Of a stretch of 64,000 nt of DNA, positions 47,635 to 59,438 are shown in pieces; positions within the stretch are counted from its first letter, which is position 1; every line of letters begins with the position of its first letter. A model generated the notes under the pieces. That model searched no databases. It was given only the letters and a program-made list of their open reading frames with translations, and was not told the DNA's origin. A program made the translations under genes and the position numbers. This stretch comes from Apophysomyces variabilis. Taxonomy: Eukaryota > Mucoromycota > Mucoromycetes > Mucorales > Mucoraceae. The DNA is taken from positions 1 to 64,000 of the forward strand of contig MZZL01000386.1 in NCBI GenBank assembly GCA_002749535.1. Direction: 5' to 3'.

Positions 47635-48345
47635 ATGATGCCATTTATTAAACCCGTTGTTGCTAATACAAAATGTCAGAAGCAATTAATACCACCATCC
47701 CCTACGGAATCCATTGATAGGTCTGAGGTGTATCAAGACGTCTTATCTTCTCTGGTTGCTTCAAATTGTTGGGATGCCCACACGCTCGAGCTGACGCAAC
47801 AGATCACACAATGGTTAATTGAAAGATATCCAAATCATACACCTACTCTGTCTGAGTATCTATGGCAATGGTCGAAGCAACTGAAAGCTTATGACCAGGA
47901 TGAAGAAGACAAAGATATCCGATATGAACAACAGCAGCTTAATGCCGCAGAATACCGTGGTGCGATTCGTTTAACGATCTATTACTGTCATGCAAGACTT
48001 TCGGAAAATGATTTGGATAAAGTCAAGTATTACCGCAAATGCTTGGAGATAACAACCAGGCTGCCGACCCAGCAACATCTTCAGAAATTGGCCACGCTGG
48101 CCTTAGAAGAACATCAACATCAAGCCGTGGCGATGACCAATCATTCAGGTTATGCTACCCCGAAAAGTAGGACTTCTTCCATCTCAAGTGGTGGCGAATC
48201 CTCTACTTCACTTAAAAGTTGTGCCAACTGCGGGACGGAGAAACGTGGCATGCCGGTCTGTGCTCGTTGTAAATCCCAAGCCTATTGCACTATGTCTTGT
48301 TTGAAAGCAGATAGAACAAGACACGCGTTGACATGCTCAAGATGA
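47635..48345 (+). CDS. MYND-type zinc finger protein
   Basis: Single exon of 236 aa from ATG 47635 (the frame begins three bases earlier at a TTG). The C-terminal 40 residues are a complete MYND finger: CANC, then C-x2-C (CARC), YC-x3-C (YCTMSC), and H-x3-C at the end (HALTC), terminating two residues later. The first 190 residues are predicted helical (ELTQQITQWLIERYPNH, EYLWQWSKQLKAYDQDEED, AIRLTIYYCHARLSENDLDK), followed by a Ser-rich linker. MYND fingers bind proline-containing partner peptides rather than DNA. I do not recognise the helical domain. It is convergent with PET127. Confidence 0.85.
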   Translation: MMPFIKPVVANTKCQKQLIPPSPTESIDRSEVYQDVLSSLVASNCWDAHTLELTQQITQWLIERYPNHTPTLSEYLWQWSKQLKAYDQDEEDKDIRYEQQQLNAAEYRGAIRLTIYYCHARLSENDLDKVKYYRKCLEITTRLPTQQHLQKLATLALEEHQHQAVAMTNHSGYATPKSRTSSISSGGESSTSLKSCANCGTEKRGMPVCARCKSQAYCTMSCLKADRTRHALTCSR

Positions 48346-48632
48346 AACTGCTACAAAAGCAACAAACAAGTACACACATTCCTACATACCAATTCCCCCC
48401 TGTTTGTTTCCTTTTTACCTTTATTTTTCTTTGCCTGTCGTACCCCTCTCGCTGCATCACATACCACATTCTATTCTTTTTTTTCCGCTCTATCTATACG
48501 AAAGAAAATTCTATTCTCTTTATTCTCTCTCTCTATATACTCTACCACATCATAAATAAATGAAAGCAAAGAAAAAGACAAATATTGTAATTCGTTCAAT
48601 CAATATATAAAAGGATTTCTTTTGTGCTATGC
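48346..48632. other. convergent 3' region
   Basis: Shared 3' flank of the MYND gene and PET127, CT-rich with AATAAATG at about 48554. No other feature. Confidence 0.6.
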
Positions 48633-51511
48633 TCATGAATCGATAAATTGTTTCAGAAAGGGGATATTGCTCCCCGCTGTACAGAATGCAAGTGCCTGCC
48701 TTCGCCGCAGGTCTTTGTATCTTTGTCGGATCTCGGACACATCTAACTTCGCCTCATGTAACCTGTACTTCAGTTGCCAATGGTCATCCGCATGGTTCAG
48801 TTCGACCGGGCCATCCACTAATTTACCATTTACAAAGGATTTGGTAGTTAAGCAGAAAAAAGCCATATCATCGGATGCAGCGGAATCCATCTCCTTCGTT
48901 TGGAAAAAGGCAATACCAGATTCATCCTCCTGTAGATGACCCTTATTGCCATTGTTCAAAGTAGGTTGGACATAAATATCCATATAGACTTCAGGCGTTG
49001 AACGGTTTTGCCGAGCCTCAAACGATAATCTTAAAGACTATATATTTGTTTAATACAAACAAAAAGTTAGTTACTTTTCTCCCCGCAAAAGTTAAATGTG
49101 CGCGCTCCGCTCCCACACAACATCGGATAATAGCTCTCTCCCCGCTTGCTTACCTGTTGTGGATATTTACTAGTGGCGGCATCTAACACCTTTCCCATAA
49201 GCAAGACGGCGTAACGGAAAGATTCATCTCCCATTTTACTGGTTCCAAATAGACGTGCATCCATTTCTTCTCTAGAAATGTACTGGAATCCAAACACCTT
49301 GCTTGTGTTATGGTAAGTAACCATAATTCCATCCATATGGCCTATGCGGACTTGGAAACTGTGAAGAAAAAAAAAGCGCCAACGTGAGGTCACATGGGGT
49401 CAGACTTTGATTGTTTTACTGTGTACCTGTACTTCAAAAATGCGGCACGGATCATGTCATAATATTCTCGTTCAAATGACTCGAATAATCCATGCAGCCT
49501 TTTCAAGGTATATCCCGTATAAATCTATTCTATCACAAATTAGAGAGAACAAAGCGCAATAGAACTGAACACAAAAGAAACAGAAAAAATAGAGTTAAAG
49601 TATCTTTTACCGCATAATTATCTTGATCTAACCGAATTGGGAGCACGGCTCTTGTTTTTAGATCGAATACACGACGGGGTAACCGTTCATCCTGACAGTC
49701 CAACTGAGACCGAAACAGGAAATCATCAATCTGGTGTGTTTCCATATAGTATGGTTAGGCAAAACAGAACCAAAAAGATAACGATGGATAAGGCTCTCCT
49801 TCCTTACCGATCCATAAGCAAACGCATCAGGTTGGTCCTTGTCATCAGGAGTCGTGTCCAATGTATTAGCCTTCAGATACTGAGAATATAGATCTGGTTC
49901 CAAAGTTAACATCTTTTCCATGGATCTTCCCTTTTTTGAACATGAGAAAGTAGATTAACTCAATATGCCCATGTTTTCCCTTATCGGAGAACTCACCAAA
50001 TTGGATAGGATCGTGTTGTCGGAATCCTTGTCCGTTTCATCCACCCCAAGGCTTTTGTCAGAATCAATAGCATACACGCCGTTATTCCAACGTAATATGA
50101 TGGAAGCAGGTGCACGGCATCCACGTGTAAAGTTTGTAGCCTGGGATTAGAAAAACAGAAGCAGACGATAAGTATATCTTCAAATACCAAAAGGAAAGTA
50201 GCTTTTCTTTTCTTTAACTTACTTCATTAGAAAACACGGTAGACAAGCAGGAGATGTCGACAGGTTTGAATTTGGATAACGTGAAATAAAACTGGGCTAA
50301 AGATGAAGAAACACTCGAAGTAGAACCCACGTAACGTCTGCTATTGTTACGGGCCAACTGAATCAATTCCTGAAACAGCGCAGACGTTGGTTTACTCTCT
50401 TCTATACTGCATCTTCTTTTTTTTTTTACCTTGTCTTGCGATGGACTTGTGTAAGGATTCAATGCGCTGTAGTCAAAATCAGCAGGTTGTGTAATATCCT
50501 CCAATAAATTAGTGAAATTGTAATGGTTAGTACGAGGATCTTTCATATAATGGACACCTGGGCTTTCGATAGAAGAAAAAGAGAGAGGGAAGGGCTGGGT
50601 AAGTCCTACAAACTTCAATTCATCTATTTCCATTTACCTACTTGAACAAGACACGATCTAAATTATGTGCCAGTCGCGGTACCCTTCCTTCCGTAGTATG
50701 AAACACACCTATTATATATAAAGTTTCGCTTAATTTCCCTCCTTTTTCCTCTTTTTCTTTTGTATGCTTTATGGCCCCATATAATTTATGTTGGCGCTTA
50801 CGTGTATAGTATTGATTTGGAATCAGCTTCCACTCAGAATGACGTTGTGCAGCTGTCCTACGGATCTTTGCGGCTAACGATGATTTCCTTTTGATGGTGA
50901 CGTCTGGTGCCAGAGGTTCTTACAGAACGGAAACGACACAGGTAAATATCGTGCTTTTTCCTTTGCTTTTGCAAAAATAAGCAATATATAGACTTACTTT
51001 TCGTTACACCATATCTGGTCGCTTTCTTTCCATCCCTTGTCTGAAATCGTGGTTTTACTCTACCCGTCTTCTCCTTGGGGATGTTCTGAGCTTTGACTTT
51101 AGCCGGGGACTCATTATCGTCTGACATAGCCAATGGATCGTTATCACGAACATTGTTATTGCTTTCTGTTGTGCTATCCACAGTGCCTAACGCCTCCATG
51201 GTATTCTCACGTTGCATGGTTTCTGCTAAATCCACTTTTGGGTTGAAGGTCTCTCGTTGGCTATCCGCATCCATGGCCTGTTTATCTGGTGAAACTTGCG
51301 CACCTTCCGTGTTTGCTGTCTTCACAGCGTCTGTTATCTCTTCTTCCTCTGCAGGATGCTGAAAAGACCCGCTCGTTCGGGTTGCATAAAGACGACTTGC
51401 AGACCATGGCTTATCTGTTAAGCTGAGTGCGTTTCGAGGTAGACGGAACAGCGATCGAGACAATGAATTTCGTTGTTGTTCTGTTGCATAGTATGCGATC
51501 TTTCTGAGCAT
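48633..51511 (-). CDS. PET127: mitochondrial RNA-processing protein PET127
   Basis: Eleven exons: 51511-50998, 50918-50802, 50708-50642, 50562-50430, 50369-50223, 50140-49997, 49930-49808, 49730-49611, 49524-49427, 49358-49154, 49037-48633; 690 aa. PET127 acts in mitochondria in RNA surveillance and 5' processing. Family blocks in order: LAHNLDRVLF, NPGVHYMKDPRTNHYNF, RRYVGSTSSVSSSLAQFYF, NFTRGCRAPASIILRWNNGVYAID, RSMEKMLTLEPDLYSQY, DDFLFRSQLDCQDERLP, RVFDLKTRAVLPIR, SFEREYYDMIRAAFLKY, QVRIGHMDGIMVTYHNT and VFGFQYISREEMD. Start ATG 51511 gives an Arg-rich, nearly acid-free N-terminus (LRKIAYYATEQQRNSLSRSL) suited to mitochondrial import; the upstream extension opens with TTG and is discarded. 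Residues about 70-175 are a poorly conserved acidic linker. Confidence 0.93.
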
Positions 51512-53131
51512 GTCAGAAAGCGAATTGTTATTGAATGAAAACGAGAAAAGTTTGGCTTCGCTCAAAAAAAGATATGAAGCGGGGTCTACCGTGGCTTTTA
51601 CTTACTGTACTGCACAAAATTTAATTGGCCAATGAAATTCAATATCGCATAAGACCTTGAAAAGCAGCGTCTCCCAAAAAAGGATCCTGCCATCTGCTTT
51701 AATAGAATGGATGGAGAATCGAGCAAAAAAGAAGTAGTAAGAAAAAGAGAATCGCAGTGCTGCCAGCAGGTCATGATAAGCCTGCCTAAAGCATCTCCAG
51801 CAAAATGAGCGTATCTTACCCAAGGTGGGTCAGTGGGGCCCTATAAACGAAATTGTATATTTGGTAGAAGGATATGAGGGGCAATGGCAAATAATGATTT
51901 ATTTTGCATTTTGATCGCGCTTGGTCTTTGTAATCTTCGTATTCACTTCTAATGGCGACCTGCACCAACTCTTCTTCGGGACATTTTTTCAATGGATTGA
52001 ACCAAGTCGCTGCGGTATGACTTCAGCCGATTTTCGATATTTTGTAGCGATCCTGTCGACGAGATCCTGATACGGCAGAACTATCATTAAAAGTGCGAAA
52101 TGTTTTCTGTTTCTACTCGCTATTTGTTAACTTAAGCTTCAAGCACACCGGAAGGATAAATTTCGTATTTCCAAGGTCCTCAATGCTACTAGGTAGGATG
52201 AACATACCTATTTCTATCATACGGTAAACACCGGCATATTTGAGGTTCATCATATATGTACAATACTTAAAACCTAATTGAAGCATTTCATTACATAATA
52301 CACAGTGTCAATACTCCAAATCATATCCATAAAAACCGCTGTTTCTTTCAGAATTCTTACCGTCCATTAGAAGGGAATTACTACAAGCAATCATTCCCCC
52401 CAATAATTTTGGCTTCGCCGCCAGTCAACTCAGTGAGTGCCCGAAAGCGGGAGTGTACAAGAAGCGGAGAGTGTCTTAGCAGCAGGATCGCCCAAGAAGC
52501 GGGGAGTTTAGAAACTAAGACTGCCCAAGACGTAAGGACAAAGAAAAAAAACAATGTTATTCAAATATTGGGGTGCGTCTAAGCATAGGAAGGAGTGTAG
52601 TAGAGCTTTTTCTCCATGTAATGGATGATAGAATAGCTTAAAAGTTACGAGTTAAAGATTGCCACAGTTCAGTAGAGAAATACTCTAATATTGATAATTC
52701 GGATGCACATAGAGATTACCTCAATTACAGGTTCTCCATTTATTTCCTTTGAACCTTCATTCGTAATGTCGTCAATGTAAGAACAGATTTCGGCCCGTAT
52801 CTTACTTGTGTACCACGACGGTACGCCCAGATCACAGTAGGCTAAATCAACAAAATAGGAGGGAAGTTCCCTAATGCATGAATGAGAGAAATTGATTGTG
52901 AACAGGTAGATGTAGCTCAGGGACCTGAATTCTAAAATAATAGTTAGTATTATCAGTTGTATGCGAAGTAAAACAAGAACCACTTACAATGTGCAAGCTG
53001 GTGACAGTTTGCATTGTGTCCTTTTTTTTTTTCTCGTTGTAAACGACTGATTCATTTCGAAAGGCAAACAGGCACTCAGAAACGTCTACAGATGCACCAA
53101 GAAACCAGTAAGAAGAGCACACTAAGCCATC
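51512..53131. other. intergenic region with possible gene fragment and short repeats
   Basis: Left end is the PET127 promoter. At 52439-52540 four degenerate copies of a CCCAAGAAGCGGGGAGT-like motif occur (about 52439, 52458, 52491, 52523). On the minus strand 52720-52933 and 52989-53100 form open blocks bounded by GTAATC/TTTTAG and GTAAGT sites, with protein-like text (ELPSYFVDLAYCDLGVPSWY; SVDVSECLFAFRNESVVYNE), but their phases do not join, so I do not call a gene. Confidence 0.45.
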
Positions 53132-53214
53132 AACCTTGGCAGTTCAGTTCTGACTCGCCTTGTCTTCGTTCTGAACAGTCTCGTCCAAATTCTCCTCTGC
53201 GACTTCGTCGTACA

Positions 53215-53268
53215 CGTAGTATGATATAATGCAGTAGGGTTGATGAAGTGTATAGAAGACGTGAGGGA
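53215..53268. repeat. dispersed repeat copy B (partner at 409-462)
   Basis: Same orientation as copy A, with about 80 percent visual identity over some 50 bases and conserved minus-strand protein text (SIHFINPTALYHTT). It lies 265 bp upstream of the bL31m start codon. Confidence 0.55.
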
Positions 53269-53532
53269 GAAACGCTGCCTGATTCGAATAAGCAGTTGAC
53301 TCTTCTGTTCAACAGGTATTTCTGTTCCTTTGTATCAACGCCATCTGCGGTTGCACCCAAGATATAAGTTTGGACTGCGGATACAATCCAATTCTTACTA
53401 TGCCACTCATCAAAGTGTCGTGTCAAGAAAAGCTTTTTCATTGGCCAATGACATTATTGTACTTTTTTGTACAGTCTGTGACTTTTTTTGCCACTGCTCC
53501 TTGACCTTGTTTTCCCCATAGACCTCCATACC

Positions 53533-53919
53533 ATGAACGCACGATTAGCCCATCGTATCGTTTTACAAACACGCCAAGCATCGACGGCAGCTCGACCAAC
53601 AAAACCGGAATTATTCCTGCAAACTATCGTCTTGAGCAATGGTGCTACATACACCGTTCGAACCACTTCCCCAACGAGAGCCAACATTCGTCTGACAAAA
53701 GACACTCGAAACCACCCATTGTGGAATCCTGCCATGCTGAAAGAAAGTTTGACTGACGAAAGTGAACAACTCACCAAGTTCCAAAAACGTTTCGGTGGTT
53801 CTGCAGACTTGGCCGATCTTAGCTGGATTGAAAGTGATGAAGCCGTCTCTGTGTCTATGAAGAAGGCTGTGGCCAGTGGTGGATACAAGAAGGAGAAGGC
53901 CAAAGGAAAGAAGAAATAA
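53533..53919 (+). CDS. MRPL36: mitochondrial ribosomal protein bL31m
   Basis: Single exon, 128 aa, from ATG 53533 (the frame extends 15 codons upstream to a CTG/TTG-type codon, which is ignored). N-terminus NARLAHRIVLQTRQAS is an Arg-rich mitochondrial presequence. The bL31m block follows: LFLQTIVLSNGATYTVRTTS, ANIRLTKDTRNHPLWNP and LTKFQKRFGG, as in yeast Mrpl36. It is part of the large subunit of the mitochondrial ribosome. The C-terminus is basic (YKKEKAKGKKK). The stop codon is only 93 bases from that of the convergent transacylase gene, so transcripts probably overlap. Confidence 0.9.
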   Translation: MNARLAHRIVLQTRQASTAARPTKPELFLQTIVLSNGATYTVRTTSPTRANIRLTKDTRNHPLWNPAMLKESLTDESEQLTKFQKRFGGSADLADLSWIESDEAVSVSMKKAVASGGYKKEKAKGKKK

Positions 53920-54012
53920 TAGATTTACTTAAACAGCCATCCGTTTCTTTCTTTTTTTTTTGTACAATATACAGCAGCAATCCCGGTTTTTTTCTTTCTT
54001 TATTAGTCTTTT

Positions 54013-55630
54013 TTATATCGATTGCGTTCGATTAAACTCTGTGGAATGTTGGATGATATCATCGGCACTGGTGATGGATCTGTTTGAGTGCAGGATGAAT
54101 AACTGAATGGAGGTGCATATCGCTATGATTAAACTTACTTGACACGATCCAATGGATACTCCTTCTTTAGTAAATTGGCCAGTACTTTGCCAGGTCCGAA
54201 ACAAAGAAATTCTTCAATATCTTGACTCTTGCAATAATGAATACTACGTAACCATTCCACTGTATCTGTCACTTGTCTGACCAATAGCTTGGGTATCTCC
54301 TCAGGGCTGGTGTACTAATGGCATCGGATTATTAGATAATAGAAAGACACACATTGCGTCCAAGTTACCGGTTTAGCTGTGACATTAGATATCACTTCCA
54401 CGCAAGGTTGTTTGAACGTCACTGATTTCAATGCTTCTTCCATTACCAAGCCTGCTTCCTTGACTAAACTACAATGGAACGGTGCCCTTGAAAAGTCGGG
54501 GTTTATCACCCACATCAGTAACTGACAGGGTTCCTTGTCACACCCATCCATCCGCCCCATCCCTACAAACTTACGATACTGGTAAATCGACGGCTTTGGC
54601 TGCGAATCGTTTTGCTTGTAAGATCCTTGATGCCTCCTCCACACCCTCACTTGTTCCACTAATCACGACTTGGAAGGACTGGAAATAGTAGAAAAAGAAA
54701 TGTATCCGTACAGCTGTTAGTCAAAACGGACGAATTTTGAGGAGGGAGGAAAAATTTACGCTGTTAATATTGGCCAAATGGACAAGTTCATTCGGTGGCA
54801 GGTTCTCTTGGATTTCCTTGATAGCTATCTCGAGATCATTTAATTTATCCTTGCGAACAACCAATGCAGCCATGGCTGTTTTGCCTTGTCGATCAGCTAC
54901 TGCACGTGTCATGGCTTCACCACGCAAACGTACTAATCGCACGGCATCTTTTAAGGACAACGACTGGGTCGCTACAAGGGCAGTATATTCTCCCAGAGAA
55001 TGACCTAGAACATAGGTGCAAGCTTTCGCAACATCAAAACCAAATTCAATTTCGAGAACACGAAGCATAGCAAGAGAAGTCGTTAGAATCGCAGGTTGTG
55101 CATTCTCCGTCAACTTGAGTTTTTCCTAAAAGGGATCGATTTTATGAAATGGGGCATGAATAAAAGAAAAAAGAGAGACACAGGAAGAAGAAAACGTGAA
55201 TTCACCTGTTGGCCTTCGAAAACGAGGGAAGAAAGATTACTGCCTAATGCTTCGTCAGCTTCATCGAAAACAAGCTTTGCCGATCGAGGATAGAGATGAT
55301 AGAGATCCTTGCCCATACCCACAAACTGTGAGCCTTGACCTAAGTGAAAGAGTTTTGTATTACTATTAAGTACCGAGAATGCCGGGTGTTCCTTCTTTTC
55401 TTCTCTCTGTTTCTATCGCTCAGGGTTTTCATGGCGAACAGCGCCCATTGTGTTTACCTGGGAAGAGGATCGCTCGGTGCGACCGCTCAATGCCAGCGAT
55501 GCTCTAACGGGCGCGTCAAAAAAAAAGAAAAAGGAATAATGGTAAAAAGAAAGAAGGGGAAAAGAATGCTTCCTACCATCCAAGTGCGGCTGCTTGGAAC
55601 GGCTTTGTACAGTGATCGCAGTGCTGACAT
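54013..55630 (-). CDS. MCT1: malonyl-CoA:ACP transacylase, mitochondrial (FabD type)
   Basis: Eight exons: 55630-55577, 55503-55458, 55339-55206, 55125-54760, 54678-54575, 54486-54369, 54314-54139, 54079-54013; 354 aa. It moves malonyl groups from CoA to acyl carrier protein in type II (mitochondrial) fatty-acid synthesis, the route to lipoate. Conserved: LFPGQGSQFVGMG (residues 31-43); the nucleophile Ser121 in GHSLGEYTAL; Arg in LVRLRGEAM; His239 in APFHCSL; SNVTAKPYTSP; and ECLCFGPGKVLANLLK-like EFLCFGPGKVL. The short first exon (MSALRSLYKAVPSSRTWM) is a plausible mitochondrial presequence. Exon 1 and the 46-nt exon 2 rest on splice motifs and phase alone but restore the expected N-terminus. 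Confidence 0.92.
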
Positions 55631-56678
55631 GAGTGCAAGACTGAGAAGGAGTGAAAGAAACCAGAAGGGAAAAAGGAATTGCCCATTCCCAATGAGGCTA
55701 TCGTCACTGAACCTAATCTCTAAATTGAGCTATTCCCGAGAAAGGACATTACATCATCCCAGTACTTAATCTCTCTATATCTCTTTATCTCTGAGAACGG
55801 GGATCTATGTTTATGTATAAGCATATGCATATCCATACGGCATGATGTACTTTACTTGACCTAACATTGGGGAAAATACATTTCAAATGAATGGCTTCCC
55901 AGACGGCACCTTTGTATAGTGTATCATTAAAACGGGAATCAAGTTAATCAAGTAAAGTTTGGTTAGCCAAGCATGAATTCTAACGGTGTAGCCATGGTAA
56001 CCGCAAGCGGGATGATTAAATAATGGCTGAAATCTCGGTAATTTAGCACGGCATACAAGCTTCTAAGACTTCATAGTAAGAACTACCAGCATCAGAACAC
56101 TGAAAACACGTATGTTAAATGTTTATTGCACGTAAAAAGAGAGAGCTACGCTGTGAGATGTCAGTAGACAAGCTCGGTTAGATATGATAACAAAAATCCG
56201 ATTGTGGAGGCACTATAGGTGTGGATACGGCAGAGAATGCGAGCAGAAAGAGAAAATGCGCCTTGATATTAAAATATCCTCGATCCTGGTTATATTTTGC
56301 CATTCCCAGCTAGAACAATACCATCCTGCCCAGGTTTATCCTCACTTGTCATAAAGCCCTTCTGGGTATTTTTAACATAGATTAGCCCTGTCTCAGCGGG
56401 CTCAACCTATCCTCAAGCTCCATGCCCCCAGTCGTCACACGAAAGAACTGTACGACGTAGTTTTTCTGCGGTTTTTGACGCGAGTACAGTACTGTATATC
56501 ATAGTGTCAAACAGCATGAATTTTTTAGTGACTGTTGGAGCCACCAACTTTGCATAAGCTCATGTCTTATCAATCTAAATCATCTCTTTTCTTTTTTCTC
56601 ATCCGATCAAACCTCTTCTTTCTCTTTTTCCCCTCCCTAACGTTCCTCTGCCTCGCTCTTTTGAAAATACTTTGGCGT
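55631..56678. other. divergent promoter region of MCT1 and the RBR gene
   Basis: One kilobase without recognised genes. It ends in a pyrimidine-rich leader (56570-56670) typical of fungal 5' UTRs, which is why the RBR start is placed at 56679 and not at the in-frame ATG 56562. Confidence 0.55.
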
Positions 56679-57687
56679 ATGGAGGTTGAATGCTGTATCT
56701 GCCTGGAAACCTTCCCTGGACCTGGGGAAAGCAGCAGTAATACGAAAGACACGTTCACTGGGATCACCGTCCCGACCTGTAAACACTTCATCTGCAGTGA
56801 TTGCTTCCGGCGGTATCTTGACTTTATCTTGGATGACCCGCGAAAAGAAGATTTTACCGAGTACGAGTGTTCTGTCTCGGATTGCACACACTCCATAGGC
56901 ATTGAACCGTTCTTAAAGGAAGTAATGGATGAAGAGGAAATACACGAATGGTGGGTCAAAGTGATCGAGCGTTCCGTTATGGAAGACGTGGTAAAAAGCG
57001 AAAAATTGCTTTTGTTTATGTTAGAAGGCTAAGCCCTTGTTTCCCATTCATATCAAGGGTCACTGTCCCCATTGCTCTACACCGTATGAATCCATGGTTC
57101 CCTATCTCACAGAACCACTTTTCGCAGAATGTCTAGAATGTCATCGAGGTCTATGCCTGTACTGTGAATCATCTTGGATAAAAGGTAAGTGAAAAAAACG
57201 AAGTATATCCAGATTTGAAAAAACTATTCGAGACCTATCTCATTTTTTTTTCCATTCGGTTAAAAAGAACAAGAAGAAGATCATAAATGCAAAAGACAGG
57301 CTAGCAACAAACGACGAGAGCATTCCGTGGCAACCAGACGGCTAGCTGCATCAAGCAAATGGGCCCGGTGCCCTTTCTGTAAACATGCTGTCAGCCGAGA
57401 GGTAAGGTTTATTTTCCTCTTGACACAGATCACATTACCGTATCATTGTTTTGACTTTGTGCTACCTTCTTGTTCTAAAAGGGAGGATGTAATACCATGC
57501 TATGCCGATGTGGCCGTGAATTGTAAGAATTGTTTATATTGGCTCTATTTTCCTTATTAACAACATGATCGTAAGCTGCTATCGATGCGGAGCTCCTTCT
57601 CATAGACATGAAGTCTGCTCCCGTAAATGCCAAAATCTAAGTGAGAGTCAGCTGGAAACGATCCGAGCCGAGATGTTTGCAGATTAG
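56679..57687 (+). CDS. compact RBR-type E3 ubiquitin ligase
   Basis: Five exons: 56679-56990, 57025-57184, 57268-57401, 57482-57522, 57576-57687; 252 aa. RING1: C5-x2-C8, then CKHFICSDC (C-x-H-x2-C-x2-C) and C-x4-C (ECSVSDC). IBR: GHCPHC, CLECHRGLCLYC, then DHKC. RING2: CPFC, the catalytic Cys in GGCNTM, LCRC, CYRCG and H-x3-C. So it should accept ubiquitin from an E2 as a thioester on the GGC cysteine before transfer. Small size and lack of other domains resemble plain fungal RBR proteins (Itt1/RNF14-like group) without the N-terminal RWD domain. The first intron is only 34 nt (37 nt if the next AG is used), unusually short, but removing it restores the frame and the IBR. Confidence 0.87.
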
Positions 57688-59438
57688 CAAGGTATATGAA
57701 AAAAGTGAAACCTGGTTTTTCTTGATATCGAGAACGCTCAACCATCGCCTCATAGGGTGATCTTCTTCAATCATGAATGTTTCAGGCGGTATACACTTTT
57801 CTCCTTTTCCCTCATTTCCCTTTATTTGTTTATGTCTTTTTAGTCTCATCACCACCAGAAAAAGAAAAACAAGTTCAGACACACGTGGTGCTACTTTTCT
57901 AACCGAGGAATTCTATCACTAGCCTTATAGGGACAATGTTGTCTCCTCTCGCATACTGAACATTGGACAAAACGAGCGTTCATTTGCAAATTTTTATTTT
58001 CTGCCAGTGAACTCACATGCGCTAATCCTTTCTCTACCATTACCACAATCCCCTTTCTACGATGTCGTATTACTTTGGTTTGTAGCTTTAACAATAAAAT
58101 TTTTACTTTGGACAGGAATCCATCATAGATTGATATCTTCAATGTTGTTATCCTATACCGAGACGCTTTTTGGTATACACGGTGCTGCTAAAGGTCTGTT
58201 TGCCATGTGGTGGCGGTACTGGTCTGCTGATTTATAAACAAAGTCTAAACAAATGCAATTCACAACAGATAATTTTTCTTTCTGTTTTACATTGATAATT
58301 GACCAAGCAAGTAGGAACTGAAGTCACCAATCCAACCTGATTTGGTGTAAGTATCTATTCCTTCGGATGACCGTTCATTAAGGCATCCGTCACTGTTGGT
58401 ATTTACTTAATGGCTCAAGCACTTAAATGTACTACAAACCCAAAAACTAGTGCTTTTTTATCTTCTTCATCTGCACTACACCATTTACCATTAGCCATGG
58501 CAAAGGTATTTCTCTGGATATGAAAAGATGACCTTCAACATTGCCCATCTCTCGATTCTAATTTTTCTCTATGGTGAGATAGAAGCAGATCATGACTACT
58601 CTTGTGTGAGTAAAATTATCTTTGGGGTAACTTTGGCTACGTTCTTCGTACTGTTGCTGTTGTTTTTCGCTTGCGCGTCCGAAATGTACAAGTTCTATTA
58701 CGAGTGCAAATAAAACAACCGAAAGATGCACGGGCATTAACCTCTCGGAAGCAAATGGCCCACGATCACTGCAGGGGCCAATGTGATTCCGAAGGAGTCC
58801 CTCTCCTTATTAGGAATGCTTGCTCATCTGCATCCGTCAATATGGCTCCTTAGTGCATGTCCTTATCCTTTACGTGAGTACAGTCATTAGCTTACCGAAA
58901 TTCACCAAGGCAATCATTTACGCAAGGCTTAGAATAAAAAAACCAAAGGACAGAACTAGTTGATTATACGTGGCATAATATTTTTTCTTCGAAAGCCTTA
59001 TTATGAAAGCTAGTAGAAATTTATAAAATTCCAAACAATGGCAGAATGACGGGATAAAGTGATGTAATATTACCTCTTCTCCTGTGAACAGATCAACATC
59101 CATGCTCATACAAAAAGATGGAAAATTGCATACCTAGATTTAGAAGATCCAAACAATTGCCATTTTTCTGTTGATTATCCGAACAACTTGTTGAATCGAA
59201 TAAAGAGAGAGGAAACAGGCATGTACCATATGGAGCGACTTTAAATAGAAATAACCATCAAAGATATCATCTTAATTAGATAAGTAAATGCTTTTGTTTT
59301 CTTTTCTGTGTCTGCTACGGATCTCCTCGATGGCAAATGCAAAATTAATATGGCTGGGATTACACGCTTATAGTTAGAGGCGTAGTGGATGTGAAATATT
59401 CTATTGCTCTCTTGCGGAATCATTTAATATGGATGATC
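57688..59438. other. intergenic region with small hydrophobic frames
   Basis: No gene is called. At 58007-58237 an open frame without ATG reads YDVVLLWFVALTIKFLLW ... TLFGIHGAAKGLFAMWW. At 58410-58506 an ATG frame reads MAQALKCTTNPKTSAFLSSS. At 58528-58713 an ATG frame of 61 codons has one membrane helix (FGVTLATFFVLLLLFFACAS). These could be exons of one small membrane protein, but I could not join them in phase. Confidence 0.45.

Noticed and set aside
55344..55769. 141-aa plus-strand frame
   Set aside because: Runs antisense through exons 1-2 of the transacylase and starts with a non-ATG codon.
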